A DNA stretch of 41,131 bases, from NCBI GenBank assembly GCA_013388675.1, contig JACAEW010000217.1, positions 1 to 41,131 of the forward strand. The letters are read 5' to 3'. Of the stretch, positions 10,559-19,386 are shown piece by piece. Both the position numbers and the translations under genes were made by a program. Under the pieces are notes generated by a model. That model was not told the origin of the DNA. It saw only the letters and a program-made list of their open reading frames with translations, and ran no database searches. This stretch comes from Syntrophaceae bacterium. GTDB lineage: Bacteria; Desulfobacterota; SM23-61. How positions within the stretch are numbered: position 1 is the first letter of the stretch; the number at the start of each line of letters is the position of its first letter.

Positions 10559-11770
10559 CTATTCTATGCGGTTTCCGTCATTCACCCGTTCCACGCCTTC
10601 CACGACGATTTTTTCCCCTTCCCCCAGCCCGGAAAGGACTTCGATGCGCTCCCCATACACCTTTCCCGTCCTGATCAGCCTCAGCCGGGCTGTCTGGGAG
10701 GAGTCGACCACAAATACCTGGAGAAGCTGGCCTCTCTGGAAGACTGCCTTATGGGGGATGGTGATGACTTCCCTCTTTCCCGCCGAGAACCGGGCTTTGC
10801 CATAAAGCCCGGACCGGAGGATTCTACCGGGCGCTTTTTTCAAAAGGCCTTCCGGTAGATCGATCTTCACCCAGGAGCTCCGGCTTGCCGGGTCTGCCGT
10901 GGGCTGGACCTCCTCTACCCGTCCGATCCATTCCCGATCCCCCAGGGCATGAATGGTGACCCGGACCGAATCCCCCAAACGGATTTTTCCGAGCCTGGAT
11001 TCTTCCACTGCGGCTTCCAGGCGGTAGCGGGTATCGTCTTCCACGGTCAGAAGCGGAGTCCCCGGGGCGGCGAGCACACCCAACTCGGCCAGCTTCTGGG
11101 TCACGATCCCCCGGATGGGAGACTGAATCCGGCCGTATTCGACAGAAACCTGGGCTTGGGAAATCTCCGCCCTGGCCTGGTCGATTCGGGCCACCACCTG
11201 CTCCCTTTTGGCCTGCATGGACCGCAGCACCTCCTGGACCCGCTCGACTTCGGCCGTTTTGGCCCGGTATCGGGCCTGGGCCTCGTCGAACTCCTGCTGG
11301 CTCACGGATTTCCGTTCGAGCAGCGCCTGGTAGCGGTAAAAGGTTGAAGCCGCCAGGGACTGCTCCGCTTCCGCTGCGATCTTGGCCGAAGCGTTGGCCT
11401 GAATCATCCGTTCCGTCTCCTGGAGCATCTCCTCCGCCTCTCGCAGGCCGGCCTGGGCTCTTCGAAGCTGGGCGGCAGCCTCCCGGTTATCGATCTCCAG
11501 CAGAAGCTGTACGGCCTGAACCCGGTCTCCCTCCGCCACATGAACGGCCATAATATATCCCATGACCCGGGAGGAGAGAACGGACGTGGTTTTGGAACGA
11601 ACGGTCGCCGCCGCTTCATAAAAATCTTCCTGGGGGGAAACTTTCACGGTCTCCACTTTCACCCCGGTCACGGCGGCCCCCTTCTCCGGCCGTTTCTCTT
11701 CCTTCTTGCCGCAGGAAGGAAATCCAGCCAGGAGCACAACCATGCAGAGGAGGACCATTTTCTTTTTCAT
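10559..11770 (-). CDS. RND efflux periplasmic adaptor (membrane fusion lipoprotein)
   Basis: This HlyD/AcrA-type adaptor bridges the inner-membrane pump and the outer-membrane channel. I choose the ATG at 11770 (403 residues), which has TGAGG seven bases upstream; the protein then begins MKKKMVLLCMVVLLAGFPSC, a lipoprotein signal with Cys20 as the likely lipidated residue. Two lipoyl half-motifs flank a long alpha-helical hairpin (about residues 95-200, rich in Ala/Gln/Glu). The beta-barrel region contains GDSVRVTIHALGDREW. It lies 87 bases before the permease gene. Confidence 0.9.
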   Translation of the reverse strand: MKKKMVLLCMVVLLAGFPSCGKKEEKRPEKGAAVTGVKVETVKVSPQEDFYEAAATVRSKTTSVLSSRVMGYIMAVHVAEGDRVQAVQLLLEIDNREAAAQLRRAQAGLREAEEMLQETERMIQANASAKIAAEAEQSLAASTFYRYQALLERKSVSQQEFDEAQARYRAKTAEVERVQEVLRSMQAKREQVVARIDQARAEISQAQVSVEYGRIQSPIRGIVTQKLAELGVLAAPGTPLLTVEDDTRYRLEAAVEESRLGKIRLGDSVRVTIHALGDREWIGRVEEVQPTADPASRSSWVKIDLPEGLLKKAPGRILRSGLYGKARFSAGKREVITIPHKAVFQRGQLLQVFVVDSSQTARLRLIRTGKVYGERIEVLSGLGEGEKIVVEGVERVNDGNRIE

Positions 11771-11841
11771 TTTCATCCTCAAAATATTGGAACGCAGATT
11801 TCCGCAGATATACAGGGCGTTTAATTCCATTGCGCATGCTC

Positions 11842-11870
11842 GTAGGGGCGGGTTTGAAACCCGCCCCTAC
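11842..11870. repeat. REP-like palindrome
   Basis: The arms GTAGGGGCGGGTTT and AAACCCGCCCCTAC are perfect inverted repeats around a single central base. It can form a long hairpin. Degenerate relatives occur at 20941 and 29405, all in intergenic DNA. Confidence 0.85.
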
Positions 11871-11981
11871 AGACGGGCCTTAGGCGGCGGATTGGGCATC
11901 CATATGCGCATCCTTCAAGGGCGCTTTGTCTAAAAAAACATGTTTAAAAAGCAAGTCTTTTTCCTGTTACCCATTTTGCCT

Positions 11982-12073
11982 TTTGAAATAGCCTTCTCAA
12001 ATCCTCCCTCCGTCCCCCTTTTTCAAAGGGGGGAACGGGGGGATTTCTGCGAGTCTATTGGCAATAGATAGAT
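11982..12073. repeat. dispersed G/C-rich repeat, copy 1
   Basis: The segment contains TTGAAATAGCC, then CCCCCTTTTTCAAAGGGG, AACGGGGGG and ATTTCTGC, ending in GGCAATAGATAGAT. Copy 2 (19836-19900) shares the order and most bases. The terminal GGCAATAGATAGA reappears inverted at 40646-40658. Confidence 0.7.
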
Positions 12074-12174
12074 GAGGAAAAATGCATCGGCCTCCTTCAA
12101 AAAGTCAAAATGAACCTTTTTTCTTATTCCGTTCTTTATCCTGTAAATCCGCTTTCATCTGCGTCCCATTCCCA

Positions 12175-13578
12175 TCATGGGTTAAATGCCGCCACGTCGG
12201 TCAGTTTTCCCGTGGCCATGAGAACCCGGGCATAGCCGATATAATGCTCATATCTCGAAGAAACCAGATTCAAGCGCGTCCGCAGCAGAGCCGTCTCCGC
12301 CCGGAGGACCTCGGTGATCGTGGTCAATCCTTCTTTGTAGCGGTCCTGGACGATGCGCAGGGCTTCCTGGGCCTGGGTCACGGTCTGGTCCGCTAACTTC
12401 AACCGTTCCCTGGCGGATACATAATCCTGGTAGGCCTGGATCACTTCCAGGCGGATCTGGTTGGCCAGATGCTCCTGCTCCGCGGCCGCCGTGGATTGCG
12501 CCGCCCGGGCCTTGTCCAACCGGGCGCCCCGGCCGGAATCAAACAGGTTAAACGTCAGTCCCGCTCCGACGGCATAATCCGAACTGCCGCTGGTCAGGTC
12601 TCTTCCGCTGATTCCATAGCTGGAGAATAAATCCACCCGCGGGAGATAATTTCCCTTGGCGCCCCGGACCCCCTCCTCGGATAGCTTGACCGCAGAGCCG
12701 GCCCGGGCGTAATCCGGCCTGTTTTGCAGAGCCTGGCGGATCAACTCATCGGGTTCAGCCAAAAAAAACAATTTGTCGGTCAATTGGCCGGCCACCCTCC
12801 GGATAGTTTGAACCGGAGTTCCCAGGACGGTATTCAAAAATGCGTGGGCTGTGATGATGTCTCCGGAAGCCTGGACCTGTTGCTGGCGGAATTCGGAGAG
12901 CTGAACTTCCGCGGAGAGCAGGTCCGATTGGACTACCATGCCGGTCCGGAAAAGGGCCTCCACCCGCCTCCGGTCCGATTCGGCCATCTTCACCGTCTCT
13001 TCGGTGACCTCCTTGCGCTGTTGGGCCAGAAGGACCCCGAAGTAGGCCCGAAGGACTTCGAAGCGGACTTGCTGCCTCACCATCTCCCCCTGGTGGTCTG
13101 CCTGTTCCTGGCCGATGCGGGCCTGCGCCACGCGGGCGCTGGACTGCATCTGGTCGAAAACGGGCCATTTCAGGTTAATGGCGGTGCGGAAATTGTTGAG
13201 CGAGTCCGGGTTATTTAGGGAATCGACGACAAAGTTTTCAACCCCGAACCGGCTTTGCTCCAGGAGAGAGCCGAAGACGAAGACCGGGTTATTGCTCCGG
13301 GTAAAAGTCTCGCTGAATTGGAGAAGCGGCCACCAGCCGGACCGGGCCTCTCGGACCTGCGCATCCATTTCCTCCCGGGTTGAAAGAGCTGCTTTAATCC
13401 GGGGGTTGTTTAGCAGGGCCAGGTCGACGGCCGCCGACAAAGTCAGGCCCTCCGATTCTTCCCCGACGGGGGGAGGGGTGAATGACTGGGCCAGCAAAGT
13501 TTGGCCGATTTGTACATTCAGGCAAAAAATCAGAAACCCTGCGAGCAGAACTCTCGCACAGGGGCCATGCCGATCCAT
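12175..13578 (-). CDS. TolC-family outer-membrane efflux channel protein
   Basis: This protein forms the outer-membrane/periplasmic tunnel of the exporter. The start at 13578 follows GGAGGAGGG and yields 467 residues with a signal peptide (residues 1 to about 31, ending LLAQS). Two repeats rich in Ala/Gln/Arg coiled coil match the OEP fold; examples are LTLSAAVDLALLNNPRIKAA at the mature N-terminus and EALRIVQDRYKEGLTTITEVLRAETALL near the C-terminus. It is the first gene of the operon with the adaptor and pump; a repeat-filled gap of about 400 bases separates it from the adaptor. Confidence 0.92.
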   Translation of the reverse strand: MDRHGPCARVLLAGFLIFCLNVQIGQTLLAQSFTPPPVGEESEGLTLSAAVDLALLNNPRIKAALSTREEMDAQVREARSGWWPLLQFSETFTRSNNPVFVFGSLLEQSRFGVENFVVDSLNNPDSLNNFRTAINLKWPVFDQMQSSARVAQARIGQEQADHQGEMVRQQVRFEVLRAYFGVLLAQQRKEVTEETVKMAESDRRRVEALFRTGMVVQSDLLSAEVQLSEFRQQQVQASGDIITAHAFLNTVLGTPVQTIRRVAGQLTDKLFFLAEPDELIRQALQNRPDYARAGSAVKLSEEGVRGAKGNYLPRVDLFSSYGISGRDLTSGSSDYAVGAGLTFNLFDSGRGARLDKARAAQSTAAAEQEHLANQIRLEVIQAYQDYVSARERLKLADQTVTQAQEALRIVQDRYKEGLTTITEVLRAETALLRTRLNLVSSRYEHYIGYARVLMATGKLTDVAAFNP

Positions 13579-13779
13579 AATCCCTCCTCCTAAGCCTTTC
13601 GTCCAGGAATCTAAAAGCCAACCCATTTTAGAAAGACCTTTCCGATGCAGGCTTCAATCTAAGGACCAAAATCCGAAGTGGGAAGAACAGGCAGGAAATC
13701 AGACCTGGCAAAGGGTCCCAAAGCCTATTGGCTCCAGGGGGGAAGAGCTCCCTTCCCCCCTGATCGTCTTGCCGATCGG

Positions 13780-14172
13780 TTAGCTCCGCTCCACAAACTC
13801 CACGATGTTTCCATCCGGGTCTTTGACCATGGCGATCCGAACTCCCGGGCGAACCTCGGCCTCCGGCACCGCGAACTCGATTCCTTTTCCCCTGAGCTCG
13901 GCGCAGAGTTCGGAAAGATTCCGGATGACAAAGGTTACGTAGCGAAAACCCAGTTGTTTCTCCAAGCCGACGGCCCCCCTGGGGGGAACGGTCTTGGGTT
14001 CGATCAGCTTGAAGTCACTGGCGCCGAACCGCAACCGATGCATGGTCCCAAACCAAACGGGGGTAATTCCCACAAACTCCAGCCCCAGAATATTCTGGTA
14101 GAAATTGAGGCTGGCCTTGATGTCGCTCACCAGAATGCCCAGGTCCAGAGAGTCTTTCGCCGCTTTCATCAT
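13780..14172 (-). CDS. VOC-superfamily (glyoxalase/bleomycin resistance-like) protein
   Basis: The 130-residue protein has the paired beta-alpha-beta-beta-beta modules of the vicinal oxygen chelate fold: LDLGILVSDIKASLNFYQNILGL at the start and KDPDGNIVEFVERS at the end. The conserved final glutamate ligand (VEF) is present. The usual first-strand histidine is replaced by Asp or Leu, so metal binding and activity are uncertain. GGAAAGGAG precedes the ATG. It is divergent from the small heat-shock cassette and shares its roughly 350-base control region. Confidence 0.82.
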   Translation of the reverse strand: MMKAAKDSLDLGILVSDIKASLNFYQNILGLEFVGITPVWFGTMHRLRFGASDFKLIEPKTVPPRGAVGLEKQLGFRYVTFVIRNLSELCAELRGKGIEFAVPEAEVRPGVRIAMVKDPDGNIVEFVERS

Positions 14173-14377
14173 GATGATTTTCTCCTTTCCTAATAGACTA
14201 TCCTCTTCTGAAGTTTTCCTGCCTTTTTCCCTTTCTCACCCGAGGAGAGGTTCAATTTACTAAATTCTTGCGGCAATCGTCAATCCCGCCCAAGCAAGCC
14301 CTTCTTTCCTTTCTTCTTTCCGGCCCCGTTCCCCCGAAGGACTAGGATTATAATCTTTAAAATTTTCGCCGCCTCCA

Positions 14378-14406
14378 TTGACATTTGACAACAAAGTAAT
14401 TATTTT
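14378..14406 (+). promoter_or_regulatory. predicted sigma70-type promoter of the hsp20 cassette
   Basis: TTGACA (14378-14383), a 17-base spacer and TATTTT (14401-14406). The -10 box lies inside the 25-bp palindrome at 14400-14424. A second TTGACA is at 14385. No CIRCE element was seen. Confidence 0.5.
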
Positions 14407-14424
14407 TTTCTCAGAAAAAAATAA
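14400..14424. promoter_or_regulatory. perfect 25-bp palindrome, candidate operator
   Basis: The arms TTATTTTTTTCT and AGAAAAAAATAA are perfect reverse complements around one C. It overlaps the predicted -10 box of the hsp20 cassette and lies between divergent genes. It could be a repressor site or, on either strand, an A/T-only hairpin. The regulator is unknown. Confidence 0.55.
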
Positions 14425-14519
14425 CAATCAATAATTCCTGCTATATAGAATTCTAATGTATTTTTTTTGATCGGTAACGCGCAAGAAAACAGCGATTAAA
14501 TGAAAGGAGGAAAATTGAA

Positions 14520-14981
14520 ATGGCCCTTATTCGATGGCCGGCAGGACCGGGCGAATTATCAGAACCGACTTCGGACTTTGAACGTCTTCGGCAGGGGATG
14601 GAATGGCTGCTCGACAGCTTCACTTCTCCGACCCCCGCTTTTACCAGCCGGGTTTTCCCCTCGATCAACCTTACGGAGGATAAAGACAACTATTACCTTC
14701 GTGCAGAGCTCCCGGGGGTGAAACCCGAAGAACTGGATATTTCGGTGGTGGAAGACCAGGTTTCCATCCGCGGAGAGCGGAAAATTCCCTTGGAGAGTAA
14801 GGAATTCGGTTACCATCGACGAGAGCGGGAAGATGGGACATTCCGCAGGACTATTTCCCTCCCCATGGGGGTGGAATCCGAAAAAGTAAAGGCGGAGATG
14901 AATAAGGGGATCTTGAAAATCACCATGCCGAAGCACGAAAAAGCCAAACCTCGCAAGATTCAGATTTCTACGCCCAAGTAA
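14520..14981 (+). CDS. Hsp20-family small heat-shock protein (first copy)
   Basis: This ATP-independent holdase chaperone has 153 residues. The alpha-crystallin domain spans about residues 45-145, opening FPSINLTEDKDNYYLRAELPGVKPEELDI and ending GILKITMPKHEKAKPRKIQI. The variable N-terminal arm is short. GAAAGGAGG precedes the ATG. It is the first gene of a three-gene plus-strand cassette and lies behind a promoter with an overlapping palindrome. Confidence 0.95.
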   Translation: MALIRWPAGPGELSEPTSDFERLRQGMEWLLDSFTSPTPAFTSRVFPSINLTEDKDNYYLRAELPGVKPEELDISVVEDQVSIRGERKIPLESKEFGYHRREREDGTFRRTISLPMGVESEKVKAEMNKGILKITMPKHEKAKPRKIQISTPK

Positions 14982-15005
14982 TAACCGGAAGGAGGGCTGG
15001 GGAAA

Positions 15006-15407
15006 ATGGAAGAAAAGGAAATGGTTCGCCAGGAAAAAAGGGAAGTGAAAAAGGCGGGGGAAGCAATGCGGCCGGGACCGGTGTTCATCCCGGCGGTCGA
15101 TATTTTGGAGAATTCCAATGAGATTATGATCTTGGCAGACATGCCCGGGGTAGATGGCAAAAACGTAGATATTAACCTGGGAAATGATATTCTTACAATC
15201 CGGGGGACCGTGAGTCCGGTAGAGGACGAAAAAGAGGTCCCGGTGTATCGGGAAATCAACTGGGGAGATTATTTTCGCCAGTTCACGCTTGCAGAAACGA
15301 TCGACCAGGAAAAGATTGCCGCAAAGATGGATAATGGCGTTCTCCGCCTGACTCTTTCCAAGAAAGAAAAGGTCAAGCCCAAGAAAATTCAAGTCTCCGT
15401 CAGTTGA
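15006..15407 (+). CDS. Hsp20-family small heat-shock protein (second copy)
   Basis: This is a second, diverged small heat-shock protein of 133 residues, 24 bases after the first, with a GGAAGGAGG site. The alpha-crystallin domain (FIPAVDILENSNEIMILADMPGV to LRLTLSKKEKVKPKKIQVSVS) is complete. The N-terminal arm is very short and charged (EEKEMVRQEKREVKK). Two unlike sHsps side by side could co-assemble; that is inference. Confidence 0.93.
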   Translation: MEEKEMVRQEKREVKKAGEAMRPGPVFIPAVDILENSNEIMILADMPGVDGKNVDINLGNDILTIRGTVSPVEDEKEVPVYREINWGDYFRQFTLAETIDQEKIAAKMDNGVLRLTLSKKEKVKPKKIQVSVS

Positions 15408-15414
15408 TGAAGTG

Positions 15415-15440
15415 GGGAGTAATCCGCCGGGATTACTCCC
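15415..15440 (+). terminator. 11-bp perfect hairpin between hsp20-2 and the dnaJ-like gene
   Basis: GGGAGTAATCC, loop GCCG, GGATTACTCCC, starting 8 bases after the hsp20-2 stop. No U-tract follows, so it may act as an mRNA 3'-end stabiliser or processing site rather than a full terminator. Confidence 0.5.
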
Positions 15441-15481
15441 TTCCATCCATCGAAAAAAAACCAGTATCCTGTTAAGCCATT

Positions 15482-16120
15482 ATGAAAAGAAATCTATACA
15501 GGATTCTTGGTGTAAAAAAAGATGCTGATCTCGCCACCATAAAGAAAGCGTATCGCCGGGCTGCCAAACGCTTTCACCCCGATATTTCTGCGGGAACGGA
15601 AAGGCAATTCAGAGATGTCCAGGAGGCCTATGAAATTCTTTCAGACCCCCAAAAAAGGTCCGTTTACGACAGGGAAAATGTGAGCAAGCCTCCGATTCGG
15701 ATGGCCTCTACCAAAACAGCTTTCGTTACTCCTCATTCCTTGGATTTTTTCGAACAATTCTTTTTCGGTCTCAAAGAGCCTTGGTTCGGTTCTTTCCCTG
15801 ACATATTTGCGGAAAGCAAAAGAAGACCCGGCAGCCTGGCCGTTGAAGTCATCTTGACACCGGAGGAAGCCGAACAGGGCGGCGAGATCCTCCTGCCCGT
15901 TCAATTTGAAATTTTCTGTGAGCCCTGTCATGGAAGCGGGCGATTCGCCCGGTTTATTTGTGATCATTGTCTGGGTTCCGGGAAAGTCGGGCGGGAAACA
16001 AAAATCCGATTGCGAATCCCAGCCGGGGTGAGAAACGGTCTCGTCCAGAGAATTCCTCTATGGAATTCCGGCTATCAAGAAATCGATCTAACCCTTACCT
16101 TTCTTGTACGTCCGAATTAG
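15482..16120 (+). CDS. compact DnaJ-like co-chaperone
   Basis: The 212-residue protein begins with a J domain (residues 3-65) containing the HPD motif at 32-34, needed to stimulate DnaK-type ATPases. There is no glycine-rich linker. About residues 118-210 match a shortened substrate-binding domain with two zinc half-motifs, CEPCHGSG (C146/C149) and CDHCLGSG (C160/C163), where classical DnaJ has four. The C-terminal half of a standard DnaJ (second barrel and dimerisation part) is absent. The sequence ends cleanly, so this looks like a compact family member rather than a broken gene. It follows the two hsp20 genes after a hairpin; no obvious Shine-Dalgarno is visible. Confidence 0.85.
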   Translation: MKRNLYRILGVKKDADLATIKKAYRRAAKRFHPDISAGTERQFRDVQEAYEILSDPQKRSVYDRENVSKPPIRMASTKTAFVTPHSLDFFEQFFFGLKEPWFGSFPDIFAESKRRPGSLAVEVILTPEEAEQGGEILLPVQFEIFCEPCHGSGRFARFICDHCLGSGKVGRETKIRLRIPAGVRNGLVQRIPLWNSGYQEIDLTLTFLVRPN

Positions 16121-16339
16121 CAATTCTATCTTCCTTTCATTCCGGTAGCTTCTCCCTTTCAGAACCTTTAAAAGGAACGAGCCGGGAAACGATTCAATTT
16201 TTGAGGGGAGAAGCATTCGGCAAAACCATTTCGGGGGTGAAAATGCTGCCAAAATATACATTATCAAAGGATTGCAAACCTTCCCCGAAGGAAGCTTTCA
16301 TCGCCCATCTCACAACGAATACGGTTTACCCGGGAAAGC

Positions 16340-18145
16340 TCAAAGACTGTTGTTGTTCGGCTGGCCCATGCGCAGGGGGCCGCCGCGGGCTGTCGGCCAG
16401 AGCACGCAGTTGCCGGCGGACCCGGGAACGGTGAAAACATCCATGCCGTGATCGAAGGTCTGGATAAAAATTTCCAACTGACCGTCCCCATCGAGGTCGT
16501 AAACCGCCGGGGCAGCGGGAGCGCCGTTTCCGTTTCCGTTCCGGCCGGGGTTGGGGAGAGGTATGTCATGGAGAAGCCTGCCGTCTGCCCCCAAGATAAC
16601 CAAATATCCCGAGTCGAGAACATTAGGGTCCCCGTAGGTTGCGAAGATGACCTCTGGCGATCCGTCCTGGTTGAGGTCCGCGACGGTTGCCTCGGTGGCA
16701 TACATTACCGTTTTCGCGTGGGTGTAGTTGAACCGCCAGATCTCTTTCCCATCGGCGCTGTAAGCCCGCATATACCCGTCATTCAGGGAGACGATGATCT
16801 CCGGACGGCTGTCCCCCTGGATGTTGACCGTAGTTGCTGCCGGGATGCCCATGGGGGGGTACCACCCGCTTACCTGGATGGGGGGACCTCCTCGGGGCAG
16901 TGTCTCCCATCCGGCTTTGCGCATGGCCGAGCGGCTGCCATCGCCATGGGACCCTTCCAGGACCATGATGGCATAGGCCTGAGTCTCGTAAGGCTCATTT
17001 TTCTCCACGTTCGGGACCGCGAGCACTTCATTCTTACCGTCGCCATCCAGGTCGACGATGTTCGGGGGGGAAGCGGTCCACTGCAGCCATTCCTGCCGGC
17101 TCGGGTGTGGCCATTCGCCGGTATGCAGGTGGTAGTGGTTTTCCTCGACCTGGGGATCGGCCCAGCGAATGAACTGTCCCCAGGTCATACGATTGCCCAC
17201 ATAGGGACTTGTACGGTTGGTAAACCAAGGGGAAGCGTTAATGGCCACACCATTGAGGTCGAAGGCCTGGATTAAATGGTTGTCATAGGTGACCACGATT
17301 TCGAAGCTCGGGTCGTCGTCGATATTGCCCACGCCCACATTGAGTCCATAACAGCCGTAGCCGGAATGGCCCGGTCCGTTGCGGTCGGCATCGCCGCCTT
17401 CGCCGGTTCGGTTGTTGTAACGCGGCCATGCCGGATAGCTGAGGCCGGGAGGCTGAAAGAGTTTACCATCGCTGGAAAACACGAACACCTGAGCCCCGCC
17501 GTTTGACGTGCTTTGGGTTTGGGTGGTGGTGGCGATGATTTCGATCAAACCGTCCCCATCGAGGTCAGCGGCAGCCAGCCCGCGAACCTCCGGGGATTGC
17601 CCGGCCGTGGTCGTATCGGCCGGCCACCCCGCCTTCAGGACCAATGCCTTGTTTTTCCACTCGTAGGCGTAGACCTGGGAGCCTTTTCCGAAGATGATTT
17701 CCACGATGCCATCCCCTTCCAGATCAACCACTACGTGGGGGGCGTATACGCGCCCACTGCCCGCATCCGCCTGGGAGAGCAGAGTGCCGTTGCTTCCATA
17801 GATATAGACTGAATAATAGGCCGCGATGATCTCCTTCTTTCCATCCCCGTCCAGATCGGCGACAATCGGGGAGGCAAACCAACTGGTCTGACCCCTCAGG
17901 TTCATCCGAAACTGGGGCCTGGCCACCTCGCCTCGGCTGCTTCCGGTTGAACAAACGGGATTGCGCCCTCCCCCGGTGGCGCTTCCGCCGCTAGGGGGCG
18001 GGGTTCCTCCTCCTCCCAAGGTCCCGCCGGACCCTCCGCTTGAGCTCGGGCTGGATCCTTCCCCTCCTCCGCCGCCGCAGTTCACCAGGATCGTCCAAAA
18101 TACTAATAGACCCAATATTCCGATGCTCGTAAATAATCTTCGCAT
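16340..18145 (-). CDS. FG-GAP/VCBS-repeat surface lipoprotein
   Basis: The 601-residue protein starts with a lipoprotein signal (TILVNC, Cys23), followed by a low-complexity Gly/Ser/Pro linker to about residue 62. The rest consists of repeated beta-propeller blades carrying calcium-binding DxDGDG motifs such as DLDGDGKKEI, DLEGDGIVEI, DLDGDGLIEI and DLNQDGSPEV. This is the integrin-like FG-GAP repeat pattern. The likely location is the outer membrane or cell surface; the ligand is unknown. The gene is convergent with the dnaJ-like gene, with 219 bases between them and no clear terminator. Confidence 0.85.
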   Translation of the reverse strand: MRRLFTSIGILGLLVFWTILVNCGGGGGEGSSPSSSGGSGGTLGGGGTPPPSGGSATGGGRNPVCSTGSSRGEVARPQFRMNLRGQTSWFASPIVADLDGDGKKEIIAAYYSVYIYGSNGTLLSQADAGSGRVYAPHVVVDLEGDGIVEIIFGKGSQVYAYEWKNKALVLKAGWPADTTTAGQSPEVRGLAAADLDGDGLIEIIATTTQTQSTSNGGAQVFVFSSDGKLFQPPGLSYPAWPRYNNRTGEGGDADRNGPGHSGYGCYGLNVGVGNIDDDPSFEIVVTYDNHLIQAFDLNGVAINASPWFTNRTSPYVGNRMTWGQFIRWADPQVEENHYHLHTGEWPHPSRQEWLQWTASPPNIVDLDGDGKNEVLAVPNVEKNEPYETQAYAIMVLEGSHGDGSRSAMRKAGWETLPRGGPPIQVSGWYPPMGIPAATTVNIQGDSRPEIIVSLNDGYMRAYSADGKEIWRFNYTHAKTVMYATEATVADLNQDGSPEVIFATYGDPNVLDSGYLVILGADGRLLHDIPLPNPGRNGNGNGAPAAPAVYDLDGDGQLEIFIQTFDHGMDVFTVPGSAGNCVLWPTARGGPLRMGQPNNNSL

Positions 18146-18525
18146 GCTGTTTTCCGTTTCCGAAGGCTTAATGGCCCATCTATGAATATCCCATCGATGA
18201 AATGAAATTCAGCCAGATCATAACCAGGCTGCTCGTTCGCCCGTCCTCTGATGTCCCCGAAGGAAACCTAAATTTTTCATCCTAAGGAAAACCCGCGAAA
18301 ATAAAAGGCCCAATCCCCCAGGTGAAAAATAGGAAATCCTTTCCGCTTGTCGGTTCATGATCAAGAAGAGTGCCAATCATCCCGAAAATTTATTCGAATG
18401 ATTTCGAGGGATAATATAAATTTACGAAGAAGATGTGAAGGAAAAACCCTACTGGAGGCACGGAAAAGACCCTGCAGGATAGGATCTAACCTCTTAGGGA
18501 TCAGTTCCCAGCCGCTTGCGGCGGG
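18146..18525. other. gene-free interval
   Basis: About 380 bases upstream of the FG-GAP lipoprotein gene and downstream of the hydrolase gene. It presumably includes the lipoprotein promoter. The plus-strand ORF at 18347 has no site or homology that I recognise. Confidence 0.5.
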
Positions 18526-19386
18526 TTACCCCTTCATTTGTCGTATATCCTCCAGTATGGGATTTAGGTACTTTCGGAATTGGGCGGGGTTTTCGCTCAT
18601 TGGGAAGTGGCCTACCTCTTTCATGATGGTCACCTTAACACCCGGTATGGTCCTCGCGGTGCGAAGGGTGTCTTCGGGCTGGCAGGAAAAGTCGTATTCT
18701 CCGGTGAGTAAATAGAGCGGGCAGGCGGCGGTGTCGATCCCGTCCAGCTTTCCTCTTAGGTCGGCATCCACCCGGTAAAAAAAGAGGTCCCCCCGAAATA
18801 CGCCGGGGCCGCCCTGCATGTATTGCCAGAGGGTCTCATGGCGGTGCTCATCAGGGCTTTGCGGAGCGATCAAGCCGGATATTAAGGCAGCGCATACCTC
18901 ACCCCCATGGACATTGCTTCGATGAAGCCAGCTCGTGTCGTACCAGGGCTGCTGAAAGTCCGCCGATTCCAGGCCGATCAAGGCCCGGAATTCAGAACCA
19001 TGAGCATGAGCGAGGTGGAGAATGATTCGGCCACCGATGGAACACCCCATGGCCACGGGGCGCTCCAGCCCCAGGGCCGCGCAGAAAGCCCGAATGGTCG
19101 CCACATATAGCTCGGTGGTGAGCCGGTATTCGCGCTTTTCCCACCCTGCCGGGGGATAGGACTTGCCGTGCCAGGGCAGGTCGAAAGCGATCACGCGGAA
19201 ATCCTTTGTTACCGCCTCATCGCACATCAGGTGGCGGAATTGGCGCGAGTCGGCCCCGGCGGTGTGCAGGCACACCAGGGGAATCCCCTGTCCTGCTTCT
19301 TCGAAATAGACCCGGCAGTCCTCCTCCATGATCCGAATTTTCATATACCGCCCGATGATGGGCTCAAAAAGGGGTTTCACACTCAT
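18526..19386 (-). CDS. alpha/beta-hydrolase fold protein
   Basis: This 286-residue protein has the alpha/beta-hydrolase pattern: oxyanion-type region LVCLHTAGADSRQF, nucleophile elbow GCSIGG (S116), a likely acid in LLTGEYDFSC and a catalytic histidine in EVGHFPMSENP. The substrate is unknown; it most resembles the esterase / C-C hydrolase subgroup. The ATG overlaps the stop of the upstream gene (ATGA), so the pair is translationally coupled and probably functionally linked. Confidence 0.87.
   Translation of the reverse strand: MSVKPLFEPIIGRYMKIRIMEEDCRVYFEEAGQGIPLVCLHTAGADSRQFRHLMCDEAVTKDFRVIAFDLPWHGKSYPPAGWEKREYRLTTELYVATIRAFCAALGLERPVAMGCSIGGRIILHLAHAHGSEFRALIGLESADFQQPWYDTSWLHRSNVHGGEVCAALISGLIAPQSPDEHRHETLWQYMQGGPGVFRGDLFFYRVDADLRGKLDGIDTAACPLYLLTGEYDFSCQPEDTLRTARTIPGVKVTIMKEVGHFPMSENPAQFRKYLNPILEDIRQMKG

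Larger units (their letters stand above)
11771..12174. other. repeat-containing interval between the tolC-like and adaptor genes
   Basis: About 400 bases without a gene. It holds a perfect REP-like palindrome (11842-11870) and a copy of a G-rich dispersed repeat (11982-12073), both listed separately. The remainder is AT-rich. The adaptor promoter could lie here. Confidence 0.6.

Noticed and set aside
13115-13783. 222-codon plus-strand ORF
   Set aside because: Antisense to the TolC-family gene, no ribosome-binding site, no recognisable domain.
15967-16434. 155-codon plus-strand ORF overlapping the end of the dnaJ-like gene
   Set aside because: Starts in another frame inside a gene with clear motifs and runs into the antisense of the FG-GAP gene.
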